Notes: generated by a model not told the origin, from the sequence alone. DNA of 64,000 nt from CAZVKN01 sp964627035 (GCA_964627035.1 CAZVKN010000012.1:22925-86924); one strand, 5' to 3'; counted from the first letter of the stretch, positions 41,587 to 50,786 are shown. A program made the numbers and translations.

Positions 41587-42751
41587 CAAGGAAACCTATA
41601 GACTTTCTGGTGACACCAGACTCACCAAACTCCCACTGATTATTGGGATAGTAGGTTTAGCTCTCAGTGCAATCGGCTATTCCACAAACCACGAGCAGTT
41701 CTTTCATTCATATCTGACTTCATACATCTTCTGGTTGTCTATAGGGTGGGGTGGACTGTTCTTCACAATGATACACCATCTGACAGGTGCGGTATGGAGC
41801 GTGGTCATTCGCAGGATTTCGGAGACATTGATGATGACAATCCCGTGGATGGCACTGCTGTTCCTGCCGCTGATACCCGGTCTGCACGATCTCTATCACT
41901 GGACGCATACCGCAGAAGTAGCACACGATGTTATTCTCCAGAAGAAAGCATCATATCTGAACATCTCGTTTTTCCTGATACGTGCTGCAGGTTATTTTAT
42001 TGTTTGGATAGTCCTGTCGAATCTGCTTTACAAAAAATCACTGAAGCAGGATGAAGATGGAGCAAAAGTCGGTAGTTTTCTGAAGATCAGCGCACCGGGT
42101 ATGATACTGTTTGGATTCACAGTAACCTTTGCTTCGTTCGACTGGCTGATGTCGCTCAATCCGCACTGGTATTCTACAATCTATGGTGTTTACATCTTTT
42201 CAGGTGGTGTGATGGCTATGTTCGCTTCAATTGCGATAGTCGCAACGTATCTGCAGAGTAGAGGCATCCTGAAAGAGACCATCACCACCGTGCATTACCA
42301 CGACCTTGGCAAGCTGCTGTTCGCATTCATGATCTTTTGGGCTTATATGGCGTTTTCACAGTATTTCCTCATCTGGTACGCAAATATTCCGGAAGAGACA
42401 GTTTGGTTTGCAGATCGGTGGAAAGGGTCGTGGAAAACAGTTTCATTGCTGATTGTGTTCGGACATTTCGTGATCCCATTCTTTGCATTGATCAGTCAAG
42501 CTGCAAAACGTAATCCGGTCAGATTGTCATTGATCGCTCTGTGGCTGCTGTTGATGCACTGGGTTGACCTGTATTGGAATGTTGTTCCTACTCTTCATCC
42601 CGACTCAGCGCATATTTCCTGGATGGATTTGACCACGATGGTCGGAATCGGCGGGATATTCCTTTGGCTATTTTGGCGACGGTTACTAACTAATCCACTC
42701 GTCCCAACCGGGGACCCGAATCTGCAGAAATCAATCAAATTTGTCAGTTAG
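41576..42751 (+). CDS. actF: Alternative complex III second quinol-type membrane subunit ActF
   Basis: About 391 residues, with ten hydrophobic segments, homologous to ActC in fold. The start is probably GTG 41576, with GGAGG at 41563-41567; a GTG at 41567 overlaps that site. Conserved wording includes GGLFFTMIHHLTGAVWSVVIRR and SFDWLMSLNPHWYSTIYGVY. It closes the act operon; no cytochrome oxidase (cox) genes follow, unlike many act loci. Confidence 0.92.
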   Translation: MDYNKETYRLSGDTRLTKLPLIIGIVGLALSAIGYSTNHEQFFHSYLTSYIFWLSIGWGGLFFTMIHHLTGAVWSVVIRRISETLMMTIPWMALLFLPLIPGLHDLYHWTHTAEVAHDVILQKKASYLNISFFLIRAAGYFIVWIVLSNLLYKKSLKQDEDGAKVGSFLKISAPGMILFGFTVTFASFDWLMSLNPHWYSTIYGVYIFSGGVMAMFASIAIVATYLQSRGILKETITTVHYHDLGKLLFAFMIFWAYMAFSQYFLIWYANIPEETVWFADRWKGSWKTVSLLIVFGHFVIPFFALISQAAKRNPVRLSLIALWLLLMHWVDLYWNVVPTLHPDSAHISWMDLTTMVGIGGIFLWLFWRRLLTNPLVPTGDPNLQKSIKFVS

Positions 42752-42767
42752 TTCTAACTTACCAGCA

Positions 42768-42802
42768 AAGGTTGGAACTTGAATATCTCAGATTCCAACC
42801 TT
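42768..42802 (+). other. Strong hairpin behind actF
   Basis: AAGGTTGGAA (42768-42777) and TTCCAACCTT (42793-42802) are perfect 10-base arms around a 15-base loop, 16 bases after the actF stop. No clean U run follows (TTTTCCTTTCTT comes about 20 bases later), so it may be an end-of-operon stem for RNA protection or a weak terminator. Confidence 0.5.
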
Positions 42803-42912
42803 GTGTTGCAGAAATTTGATTTTCCTTTCTTGTAGTCTGTAGTGAATGTTGTTATCTTACGATAGACAGATAGTTTCAAAACCGAGAAAGTCCACTATTC
42901 CGGAGGTTTATG

Positions 42913-43758
42913 ATGGTTCGTCGAATCATGGTGCCGCTTGATCCGTCACCCTATGCAGCAGCAGCGTTGGAGTTTGCATGTCACATTGCCAAAAGTAACA
43001 ATGCTGAACTTACCGGCATGACCATACTGGATGTGCCCGGAATAAAGAAACATGTCGGACCGTCTCCAATTGGAGGGATGTATTACGCTGAACAACTGTT
43101 GGAGAAGTATAAGCGTGAAGCCGGTGAGCATATTGATGAGTTGGTGAAGAATTTTTCTGAAAGATGTGAAAAAGATGGGATCAATTATCGCCTTTCGGGA
43201 TATCAGGGCAGCCCGAGCCAAAGAATCAGCGAAGTCTCAATCTATTTTGATCTGATCGTTGCAGGTCTAAAGACCTATTATCGTTTTCGCAGCGAGGGCT
43301 CAAAAGGAAATTCAATTGATAACATCCTTGACCACTCTATAACCTCTATGATCGCCGTACCGAAAGATTTCCAACCTCCGGAAACGGACAAAAGGATGAA
43401 GGTGCTTGTCGCATTTGACGGATCAAAGCCGGCAGGAAGAGCGTTGCACCGATTCGCCGCAATGGGAGCTAATGATCAGTATGATATTGAGATATTGATG
43501 GCTCACTCCGATAAAGAGGTAGCCGAATACCATCTGGAGCGTGCAGCCCGGTATCTGACCGTTCATTCGTTTAAGAGCATAAAAACTCAATGGACTTCGA
43601 TGAGTGCGATCAATGCGGTCGAAGAGCTTTACATTGATCAGGTTCAGGCTGTTGTTCTCGGTGTCCATTCAAAGAAGAGTATCCTCGACTTCAGACTTGG
43701 AAGTCTTAGCAGACACCTGATCCAGAGAGCGGATAAATTGCTATATCTGGTTCAGTAG
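42913..43758 (+). CDS. Tandem universal stress protein
   Basis: Two Usp domains, residues about 1-150 and 160-281. The first starts VRRIMVPLDPSPYAAAALEFA and ends with GSKGNSIDNILDHS, matching the ATP-binding G-x2-G-x9-S motif; the second lacks this motif. I choose ATG 42913, six bases after GGAGG; the ATG at 42910 is only three bases away from it. The neighbour upstream is the act operon, but a long gap with a hairpin suggests separate transcription. Confidence 0.88.
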   Translation: MVRRIMVPLDPSPYAAAALEFACHIAKSNNAELTGMTILDVPGIKKHVGPSPIGGMYYAEQLLEKYKREAGEHIDELVKNFSERCEKDGINYRLSGYQGSPSQRISEVSIYFDLIVAGLKTYYRFRSEGSKGNSIDNILDHSITSMIAVPKDFQPPETDKRMKVLVAFDGSKPAGRALHRFAAMGANDQYDIEILMAHSDKEVAEYHLERAARYLTVHSFKSIKTQWTSMSAINAVEELYIDQVQAVVLGVHSKKSILDFRLGSLSRHLIQRADKLLYLVQ

Positions 43759-43765
43759 TAAATTC

Positions 43766-43835
43766 TGTAGTCGGACTTGTCTCAAGTCCGACATCGTTTA
43801 TTCCCGCTGTCAGGAACGGCGTCCTGACAGCTACA
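43766..43835. repeat. Composite TGTAG...CTACA two-hairpin palindrome
   Basis: TGTAG (43766-43770) and CTACA (43831-43835) are the outer ends. Inside are GTCGGACTTG / CAAGTCCGAC and GCTGTCAGGA / TCCTGACAGC (43806-43831). The first hairpin belongs to the GTAGTC family, and the second recurs alone as CTGTCAGGT / ACCTGACAG at 62539-62562. It starts 7 bases after the usp stop. Confidence 0.85.
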
Positions 43836-43872
43836 TATTTGACACCGTTTGTAAATCATTTCAGGAGCAGCA

Positions 43873-45240
43873 ATGCAGCAGATAATCGAGTACCTCCGCG
43901 CAAACCATGAGCGGTACCTTGATGAACTGAAAACGTTTCTTACTATTCCATCCATATCGTCCAGTCCCGAGCATAAGGACGAGATGCAGCGATGTGCTGA
44001 ACATGTCGCCGGGCATCTGAACGACATTGGAGCGAGCAACATCAAGGTCAATCCCACGAGAGGACATCCGGCAGTCACAGGCGAATGGATGGGGGCACCA
44101 GGTCGTCCGACGATATTGGTTTATGGTCACTACGATGTGCAACCTGTGGATCCGCTGGAACTGTGGGAGCATCCTCCGTTTGAGCCGCACGTGAAGGGTG
44201 ACAAACTTGTTGCGCGTGGAGCTACCGATGATAAAGGTCAACTTTTCATGCACATTAAGGCTGTGGAAGCGATCCTGAATCAGACGGGTGAGCTGCCCGT
44301 CAATGTGAAGTTTCTGTTTGAAGGCGAGGAAGAGATCGGCAGCCCGAATCTTACAGAATTTCTGAGGGATAACAAGGAAGCACTGAAAGCGGATGTCGTG
44401 GTTGTCTCGGATACCGATATGTGGGATGCCGGAATTCCTGCGATATGCTACGGTCTGAAGGGTTTGACGTTCCTCGAAATTGAAATGATCGGACCGAATG
44501 CTGACCTGCATTCAGGTGAGTATGGTGGCGCAGTTGCAAATCCTGCTGAGATCATGGCGCGGATGCTGGCATCGGTCAAGGACGAGAGCGGACGGATTCA
44601 AATCCCCGGCTTTTATGAATCTGTTCAGGAGCAGAGCGAAAAAGAGAAACAGTTGCTTGGAAAGATCCCGTGGGATGAAGAGGCTTACATGAAGAGGCTT
44701 GGTGTGGAAGAGTTGTGGGGAGAAGCGCCTTATTCAGCGATGGAGCGCGCATGGCTGCGCCCGACGTTTGAAATCAACGGCATCTGGAGCGGTTTCATCG
44801 GTGACGGAGCAAAGACGGTGCTGCCCTCAAAGGCAAATGCTAAAATTTCATGTCGTTTAGTTCCCGATCAGGAGCCTGAGGAGATCGAAGAGATTGTTAA
44901 AAAGTACTTTATAGAGAACTCTCCGAAATCAGTTAAGGTAAATGTGCAGCGATTTCATGGTGGTAAACCTTTCATAGTGCCACTCGACAACCCCTATATG
45001 GGTGCCGCAGCGAAGGCACTCAATGACACATTTGAGCATGAGCTGTACTACAAGCGCGGAGGTGGATCAATACCTATAGTAGCCGATTTCAAGGAGATAT
45101 TAGGCTTGGATACGCTGCTGGTCGGCTTTGGACTGCCGGACTGCAAAGCTCACTCGCCAAATGAAGACTTCCATATACCGACATTCCACACAGGCATGGA
45201 AGCCATTGTCAGATTGATGTATAACATTGGGGAGCTGTAG
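43873..45240 (+). CDS. M20-family metallodipeptidase
   Basis: A 455-residue zinc peptidase of the carnosinase/CNDP-like M20 group. Metal ligands are seen in GHYDVQP (His86), ATDDKGQ (Asp119, bridging), GEEEIGSPN (catalytic Glu and ligand), VVVSDTDMW (Asp) and KAHSPNEDF (His, near the C-terminus). The lid dimerisation domain is in the middle (ADLHSGEYGGAVANPAEI). A cytoplasmic enzyme that would cleave dipeptides; it could use the products of the Yej-type importer, though the genes are far apart. Confidence 0.92.
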   Translation: MQQIIEYLRANHERYLDELKTFLTIPSISSSPEHKDEMQRCAEHVAGHLNDIGASNIKVNPTRGHPAVTGEWMGAPGRPTILVYGHYDVQPVDPLELWEHPPFEPHVKGDKLVARGATDDKGQLFMHIKAVEAILNQTGELPVNVKFLFEGEEEIGSPNLTEFLRDNKEALKADVVVVSDTDMWDAGIPAICYGLKGLTFLEIEMIGPNADLHSGEYGGAVANPAEIMARMLASVKDESGRIQIPGFYESVQEQSEKEKQLLGKIPWDEEAYMKRLGVEELWGEAPYSAMERAWLRPTFEINGIWSGFIGDGAKTVLPSKANAKISCRLVPDQEPEEIEEIVKKYFIENSPKSVKVNVQRFHGGKPFIVPLDNPYMGAAAKALNDTFEHELYYKRGGGSIPIVADFKEILGLDTLLVGFGLPDCKAHSPNEDFHIPTFHTGMEAIVRLMYNIGEL

Positions 45241-45530
45241 CAGATAAAATTTACTTCGCACAAAATGATGTTTTCCTGATTGACAGATCGGCGTTTTGCG
45301 GAAAACAGACGGAATACAATAAGTTACAAAATTCACTATTCCGAGAAAGGCGGACAGAAGACGGAACGACTTAGGAAAAACGTGCGATATTTGCAAGAAT
45401 TAGCCTGATTCGGTGAGTTTTTCCGCCTTTTGTCCGTGTTTAATTTTGAAAAACGCTCTTTTATTCCTATTTGAAGCGGAATATTTGTGGAAATTTTAAG
45501 AAGTTTGAAAGTTAGCAACAAGAGATTCAC
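45241..45530. other. Gene-free stretch after the dipeptidase
   Basis: No plausible gene. AAAGGCGGA (45345-45353) and TCCGCCTTT (45422-45430), with GGACAG / TTGTCC beside them, form a wide inverted repeat enclosing about 68 bases. It may be a decayed palindromic element or a mobile miniature element. Confidence 0.5.
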
Positions 45531-45726
45531 AGCAGATTCAGCGGATGAAGCAGATGACAAAGAAGATGAGAAACCACCAAGGCTCCAAGACACTAAGAAG
45601 AATGTGCAAGTGTCAATTGAATTGATTTGGAAGAAATGTGGAGTTTCTCCCGTATCTCGGGATGTGCCCATTTACAACCTGAAGGTTGAACTCTGAACAC
45701 AATCTGCTTCATCCGCTGAATCTGCT
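45531..45726. mobile_element. Miniature element with 25-bp perfect terminal inverted repeats
   Basis: The left end (45531-45555, starting AGCAGATTCAGCGGATGAAG) is the exact reverse complement of the right end (45702-45726, ending CATCCGCTGAATCTGCT). About 146 bases lie between, containing parts of two other repeat families: ACCACCAAGGCTCCAAGACAC (45571-45591) and CAACCTGAAGGTTG (45675-45688). No transposase is encoded, and a 69-codon open frame across it is probably chance. It could be a MITE or a palindrome with others nested in it. Confidence 0.6.
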
Positions 45727-45815
45727 GAGAATTCGCTCTCTTGCAATTCTGATGTTTCTGTTTATATTGCTTTTGTACAGGGTTTGATCTGTTCCCGAAT
45801 CATTAAGGAGGTATT

Positions 45816-47912
45816 ATGTATCGCTTGATTCTAATTTCAATTATTACACTCGCTGTATGGGTTGGAGTCGTCTCTGCACAGGACGCTGAAAACGTCGAAC
45901 AGGTTGGGAGGATTTATAATTATTGGTATTCTGCTTATGACATTGAAGTTTCGGGGAACTATGCGTATGTTGCGACCAGTGTTTCAGGACTTCAGATAGT
46001 GGACATATCTGATCCAAGTCAACCTGAAGTTGTTGGATATTATGATGATAATCTTGGCATGGCTGGTGGAGTAGGTGTATATGGTGATTATGCTTGTTTA
46101 GCTGATGATTCAAAATTAGTTATTATTGATATTTCGGATGTAAACAATCCTATGGAAGTTGAGATGTGTGATATATACGCTTCAAAAGTTGAGGTTATAG
46201 GTAGGTATGCTTATGTAACTGGAGGACGAGGTTTTTACGTAGTTGATCTGAACGATCTGGATAATCCTGAGATAGTTGGTCATTTGAATATCAACGCAAA
46301 CAATCTTGATGTTCTGGGAGATTTTGCTCTTTTGGCATCAGATAGAGAAGTTAATATAATAGACATCTCTGACCCAACTGAACCAGATGAGATTCGTTCA
46401 CTTGAAATCCCAGAAAATGAACGGGCACGAGATGTTAAAATATTTTGGAACTATGCCTATGTCGGTACGGATCGCTCGTTTAGAATATTTGATCTGAGAA
46501 CAAGAAGAGAGATTGGAGTTCTTGATTTAGGAGGGCAATTTAGTAGCAGTTCAATCGATATTTTGGGGCAATATGCTTTCTTAGGAGATGGTTGGTTAAG
46601 AGTAATAGATATTAGTGATCCTACCGAGCCAAATGAAGTAGGAAGGTTTGAAGACTACAGAGTTGGAACTATTGCGGTTGTTGGTGATTATGTTTACGGA
46701 GATGGTTTCCATGTAATTAGTATTGAAGACCCCGAAAATCCGGAAAGTGTTGGAGAGTTGAATACACATGGTCGGATTAGTAGTGTTACAGTCACAGGTA
46801 ATTATGCTTTCATCGGAGGTGGTGATGGGCTTAGAATTGTTTATCTAAATGATTCCTTAGAATTAGAACAGATTGGATTTTTTGATACTACTCCTGCTAC
46901 TACCAAGGGAATTGATGTTTCTGACGGCTGTGCTTTTATTGCGAATTGGTATAATGGGCTACGAATAATTGACATAAACGATCCTGCAAATCCTGTAGAA
47001 ATTGGGTTCTGTGATAGTATTGGACATGTCAACGATGTTACCATTTCTGGTGAATATGCATATCTATCAGATCAAAATGGTTTATTAAGAGTGATTTCTA
47101 TTGATAGTTTGCAGAATCCTGTAGAAGTTGCTTCCAATGATGCACCTAACGAACCAAATGCAATCACAATGTTTGAAGACTTTCTGTATATTGCTGATGA
47201 AGATGGTCTTCTAATTTACAACATCGAGGATCCAGAAAATCCTGAAGTGATTGGAGGTTTTCCGACTAGATCTAAGTTAAATGATGTATTCGTTGATGGT
47301 GAATATGCCTACGTAGCAAATCATGGGGATGGACTTCGCATTATTAATGTGTTTGATAATCCTGCAAGACCAATTCAGGTAGGTTGTTATGATGCAGAGA
47401 ACGACGTAACAAGTGTTATTGTCTTTGGAAATTTTGCGTATATTGCGGGCAGATATGCAGGTGTTAAAATAATCAATATCAGCGATCCAGAGAATCCTGA
47501 AGAAGTAGGTTACTACGATACTCCAGGTGATGCTACCGGAGTCGCCTTATCAAACAATGGAATAATCTACGCAGCTGACCAGACCAACCTTGGCATTTAC
47601 CGCTTCACCGACCCAGCAGGTGTAGATGATAATTTCATCCATCCTCCTTCATCCTTCACACTTCTCCCCGCATTTCCGAATCCGTTTAACTCGCATACTC
47701 GCATTACCTACAACTTACCAACCGAGACACACCTCGATCTTGGGCTGTATGACATCTCCGGTCGGCAGGTTATGACGCTGTTCTCCGGAGTCCGTCCGGC
47801 GGGAGTGTGGAGCGCGACACTCGATGGAAGTAATTTGACGAGTGGGCTGTATTTTATCAAGCTGAATTCAACAGAACAGCAACTTTCGCAGAAGGTGATT
47901 TTGGTGAAGTGA
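45816..47912 (+). CDS. Secreted LVIVD-repeat beta-propeller protein with sorting domain
   Basis: A 698-residue protein with a signal peptide (cleavage after VVSAQ), then about a dozen tandem repeats of the type GNYAYVATSVSGLQIVDISDP, the LVIVD repeat predicted to make a beta-propeller. The last ~90 residues (FPNPFNSHTRITYNLP to LSQKVILVK) are a FlgD-like / type IX secretion C-terminal domain. Probably exported to the cell surface. AAGGAGG precedes the ATG. Base composition is more A/T-rich than the ribosomal region. Ligand unknown. Confidence 0.88.
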   Translation: MYRLILISIITLAVWVGVVSAQDAENVEQVGRIYNYWYSAYDIEVSGNYAYVATSVSGLQIVDISDPSQPEVVGYYDDNLGMAGGVGVYGDYACLADDSKLVIIDISDVNNPMEVEMCDIYASKVEVIGRYAYVTGGRGFYVVDLNDLDNPEIVGHLNINANNLDVLGDFALLASDREVNIIDISDPTEPDEIRSLEIPENERARDVKIFWNYAYVGTDRSFRIFDLRTRREIGVLDLGGQFSSSSIDILGQYAFLGDGWLRVIDISDPTEPNEVGRFEDYRVGTIAVVGDYVYGDGFHVISIEDPENPESVGELNTHGRISSVTVTGNYAFIGGGDGLRIVYLNDSLELEQIGFFDTTPATTKGIDVSDGCAFIANWYNGLRIIDINDPANPVEIGFCDSIGHVNDVTISGEYAYLSDQNGLLRVISIDSLQNPVEVASNDAPNEPNAITMFEDFLYIADEDGLLIYNIEDPENPEVIGGFPTRSKLNDVFVDGEYAYVANHGDGLRIINVFDNPARPIQVGCYDAENDVTSVIVFGNFAYIAGRYAGVKIINISDPENPEEVGYYDTPGDATGVALSNNGIIYAADQTNLGIYRFTDPAGVDDNFIHPPSSFTLLPAFPNPFNSHTRITYNLPTETHLDLGLYDISGRQVMTLFSGVRPAGVWSATLDGSNLTSGLYFIKLNSTEQQLSQKVILVK

Positions 47913-47921
47913 GAAAGACTA

Positions 47922-47987
47922 ACCACCAAGGCACGAAGACACCAAGAAAACAGGATATATATTCTTGTGACTTTGTGTCCTGGTGGT
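47922..47987. repeat. ACCACCAAGG...CCTGGTGGT inverted repeat
   Basis: ACCACCAAGGCACGAAGAC on the left and TTTGTGTCCTGGTGGT (47972-47987) on the right pair with few mismatches. It is the second copy of the family found at 17257-17320. It begins 9 bases after the stop of the propeller gene. Confidence 0.78.
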
Positions 47988-47999
47988 GATATTGAATTA

Positions 48000-48036
48000 C
48001 CCCCCCTTACTCCCCCCCTACTTCGCAGGGGGGGAA
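48000..48036. repeat. C-tract/G-tract palindrome
   Basis: CCCCCCCT (48012-48019) and AGGGGGGG (48027-48034) pair around ACTTCGC, preceded by another C6 run. Similar C/G-tract palindromes are widespread as bacterial repeats; here a single copy is seen. Confidence 0.65.
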
Positions 48037-48102
48037 GAATTTGGTGTGAATCAGGGAGAGATTCTTCGCGTTTGTTTAGAGAGACATTGAGATATGGCTA
48101 CA

Positions 48103-48140
48103 TATAAAAAGCCACCCTCTCTAATTGAAAGGGTGGCTTT
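48103..48140 (-). terminator. Intrinsic terminator for the minus-strand sorting-domain gene
   Basis: AAAGCCACCCT and AGGGTGGCTTT are perfect 11-base arms (48130-48140 and 48108-48118). Read on the minus strand, the stem is followed by TTTTTATATG. It lies 20 bases downstream of the stop of the gene at 48161 and can also stop transcription from the left. Confidence 0.88.
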
Positions 48141-48160
48141 ATTAAGTCAAGTACAACTCG

Positions 48161-49465
48161 CTATTTAATGTAGGCGACCTTTTTAATTCCCCAATGGGCT
48201 CCTGCCTTCATTTCAAGGAAGTAAATTCCTGCTGCAAGTTGATCCGGTGCGCTCACTGTTAGACGATGCACACCTGCAGTCAGTGCTTTCTCCATTGCCA
48301 GTGCTTCCCGCCCCTGAATGTCATACAGAATGTAATTCACCGCACTCGCGTCCGGCAACTTCAGCTCAATCTGAAATCTATCGTTAAACGGATTCGGGTA
48401 GGGTGAACTGAGAGCAAACTCTTTAGGTGTCAAAGCAGGTGTACCAGGTTGCGACATAGGCTCAGGGAAGCTGATGTCATGCATGAACCGCACACTTGCC
48501 GGGATAGTGAACGAAATCGAGCGCGTCTCCGCATTCTCCTGTCCATGTACCAAAAGATAAACCTGATCACCGGTCTGAATCGCTTCACCAATCGTCAGCA
48601 CCATACGGAATTTTCCCGCATCTGCATTACCCGGTGCGACAAGTTGTTCCATAATTATCTGCGGCAATTCATCGCCACTTTCGCGGATGACCTGAACCGA
48701 GAACCCACCATTGCAGACACCGCCATCGGGATTGCAGAGCGGCAGTCCATTTTCATTGCCGATCACAAGAGGTCGTGGGGGTACACGATAATCACCGCCC
48801 CCGTGGTCTCTACCATCGGTCGGCTGATATCTCATCTCCGGCTGAGTGAGAGGCGCTATATTACGAGCCGGACGACGGTTTAGATACATCAGGTAGCTTT
48901 GATCTGCTTTGAACTCTCCGATATAACCGGGAGCCCATCCCTCGGGGGTCGCTTCGATTAAGTCGAAACGGCTTTCCGTGACGTTCCAGTTGATGAGAAG
49001 ATCATCCGAATTTGCCGGAGGGAGATCACGCAATGATTCGTCTTTACCGATTGTCGGCGCATAATAGCTCCAGCCGTGATCCAGTTGTCCCCAGTCGAAC
49101 TTACGGTACTGTTCAGGACGACCGGATACAACCATGCGCTTCCGCTCGTTATCGGAATTGTAGATCCAGTAAGCGATTCCCCGATTCAGCACAAACAGAT
49201 CGCCGTTCCAGCGATTGGTCTCGCTGTTGAAGCTTGAGTACCTGTAGCGATCGAGTCGCTTATCCCAAGTTGTGATTTCGGCAGATCCGATCCCGTCACC
49301 AAGAACGTTCTGGATAGTCGGATTTTCCGGTAGAACAGGGAAGCTCACAAGATTGAATCCCGGTTCGAGGTCAAATGTCCAGAAACCGACCACATCCTGC
49401 TGTGTGACAGCTCCTGCAGCGAGCGGCAAAAACAGGCAGATGATTAGTAATTGTCGCAGTTTCAT
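48161..49465 (-). CDS. Secreted protein with type IX-like sorting domain
   Basis: A 434-residue protein from ATG 49465 (GGAG 7 bases before; an earlier ATG at 49486 lacks a site). It has a signal peptide (LLIICLFLPLAAGA), and a WTFDLEPGFNLVSFPVLPEN segment like bacterial surface proteins that begin with a GWNLISxP-type strand. The C-terminal ~90 residues (YPNPFNDRFQIELKLP to KKVAYIK) are a FlgD-like sorting domain. The middle is not recognised. Confidence 0.82.
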   Translation of the reverse strand: MKLRQLLIICLFLPLAAGAVTQQDVVGFWTFDLEPGFNLVSFPVLPENPTIQNVLGDGIGSAEITTWDKRLDRYRYSSFNSETNRWNGDLFVLNRGIAYWIYNSDNERKRMVVSGRPEQYRKFDWGQLDHGWSYYAPTIGKDESLRDLPPANSDDLLINWNVTESRFDLIEATPEGWAPGYIGEFKADQSYLMYLNRRPARNIAPLTQPEMRYQPTDGRDHGGGDYRVPPRPLVIGNENGLPLCNPDGGVCNGGFSVQVIRESGDELPQIIMEQLVAPGNADAGKFRMVLTIGEAIQTGDQVYLLVHGQENAETRSISFTIPASVRFMHDISFPEPMSQPGTPALTPKEFALSSPYPNPFNDRFQIELKLPDASAVNYILYDIQGREALAMEKALTAGVHRLTVSAPDQLAAGIYFLEMKAGAHWGIKKVAYIK

Positions 49466-49675
49466 ATATATTCTCCGATGAGGCATTGTCTTCTTAATAG
49501 AAAATACGATGCATTCCCGTATTCATTAGGTAACTATAGCAAGCTATATCAAAAGTGTCCGCAACGCAACTTAAACGGTGAACCGAGCGGGAAAGATCGT
49601 TAAAAGATGTATCTTGAATCGGTTCGTATTATATTATAACAAATAGCAGATTGAGTTGAAACAGAGGAATCAGTT

Positions 49676-50653
49676 TTGATCAGGTGGACAATCTTAATCG
49701 GTCTGACAATACTTTCAGGTTGTGCGATTGAATCGTTTGAGGGGAGTGGAGAACCGAACGGATCAATTTTCGTGGCAAGCGGTGACGGGAGTGGCAATGA
49801 GATAAGCGCGGCAATCCTGATTGACGGCGTAGTGCGCCCGGAGCGGACTCCGGCGTATGTGCATGGGATTTCTGTCGGTGATCATGAGATCGTGGTAAAA
49901 CTGTACGGATTCTGGAATGACACACTTTTAACCACTGTCACCGGGGGAGATACGGTCAATGCTGAGTTTGTACTTGAGGAAGTGCCGCCTGGTCAGACCG
50001 GACAGCTCGATTTTGCCACTATTCCATCCGGCGGGAAGCTGATAGTGGATGGGCAGTTTCACACGGTTGATGGAACGCCAGTAATCGCACCTGCCATGGT
50101 AGATCTACCTTGGGGAAGTTACCGTATCTCATCCTATTTAGAGGATCATGCAAACCTGAGGAATGCACTGCCTGAAGTTACAATAATTGCAGGAGAGGCA
50201 ACCGAGATAGGATTTGCACATGAGGGGAGACAAACTGCACTGCAAGCCGGATTACTGCCGTTCCATTTCAGGTTAGAGAACGATGTTGGTGACTCGGTGT
50301 CACTCGCTGAGCAAACCGGACAGGTGGTGCTGTTGAACTTCTGGTATGTCAGTTGCGTTCCGTGTCAGAGGGAGTTCCCAGGGATTGATTCGGTCTATCA
50401 ACGTCACGCCATTGACGGCTTCCAGGTATTAGCAATTGATGCAGGAGACTCACCAGATCGTGTCAGAACATTCCGCAGCAATTTTAATCTGACATTCCAA
50501 CTGCTATTGGATCCGGAAAGAGAAGTGAATTCGACATACGGGATTACTTCGTACCCACAGAACATTTTGATTGATCGCACAGGATCTATCCACGAGATTC
50601 TCGGTCCGGTCACACAGGATGAGTTAGAAGAACTTGTGTTGGAGCTACTTTAA
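49676..50653 (+). CDS. TlpA-like thioredoxin-fold lipoprotein with PEGA-like repeats
   Basis: A 325-residue lipoprotein starting at TTG 49676 with AGAGGA upstream; signal LTILSGC, lipid Cys16. Residues 25-170 hold two PEGA-like beta units (GSIFVASGDGSG..., then LDFATIPSGGKLIVDGQFHT). The C-terminal ~130 residues are a TlpA/ResA-type domain with Cys227-Val-Pro-Cys230 in FWYVSCVPCQREFP and a cis-Pro region (TSYPQNILID). It would reduce periplasmic disulfides, perhaps during cytochrome c or extracellular protein maturation. Confidence 0.85.
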   Translation: MIRWTILIGLTILSGCAIESFEGSGEPNGSIFVASGDGSGNEISAAILIDGVVRPERTPAYVHGISVGDHEIVVKLYGFWNDTLLTTVTGGDTVNAEFVLEEVPPGQTGQLDFATIPSGGKLIVDGQFHTVDGTPVIAPAMVDLPWGSYRISSYLEDHANLRNALPEVTIIAGEATEIGFAHEGRQTALQAGLLPFHFRLENDVGDSVSLAEQTGQVVLLNFWYVSCVPCQREFPGIDSVYQRHAIDGFQVLAIDAGDSPDRVRTFRSNFNLTFQLLLDPEREVNSTYGITSYPQNILIDRTGSIHEILGPVTQDELEELVLELL

Positions 50654-50662
50654 TTTTACTCA

Positions 50663-50735
50663 GTCATTATAAACGAAGTGAAGAATCTCTCTCGCTACAC
50701 AAACTTTGAGATTGCTTCGCTGTGATCGCAATGAC
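50663..50735. repeat. GTCATT...GCAATGAC palindrome (GAGATTGCTTCGCT family)
   Basis: GTCATTATAAACGAAGTGAA and GCTTCGCTGTGATCGCAATGAC fold back on each other, with AGAATCTC and GAGATT inside. It belongs to the widespread CGTCATTGCGAGnGAAGCAATCTC-type bacterial repeats. A second copy is nested in the element at 51510-51630. It starts 9 bases after the TlpA-like stop. Confidence 0.7.
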
Positions 50736-50786
50736 ATCTCAACTACTTCCATGCATCTTAATGAAAAAATATAAATTGGAGATAAA

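Noticed and set aside
43861..44511. A 216-codon frame antisense to the M20 dipeptidase
   Set aside because: The sense strand carries all metal-binding motifs of the peptidase; the antisense translation has no recognisable features.
45487..45696. A 69-codon open frame on the plus strand after the dipeptidase gene
   Set aside because: It runs across the miniature element and pieces of other repeats, has no ribosome-binding site and no recognisable domain; the composition follows the repeats.
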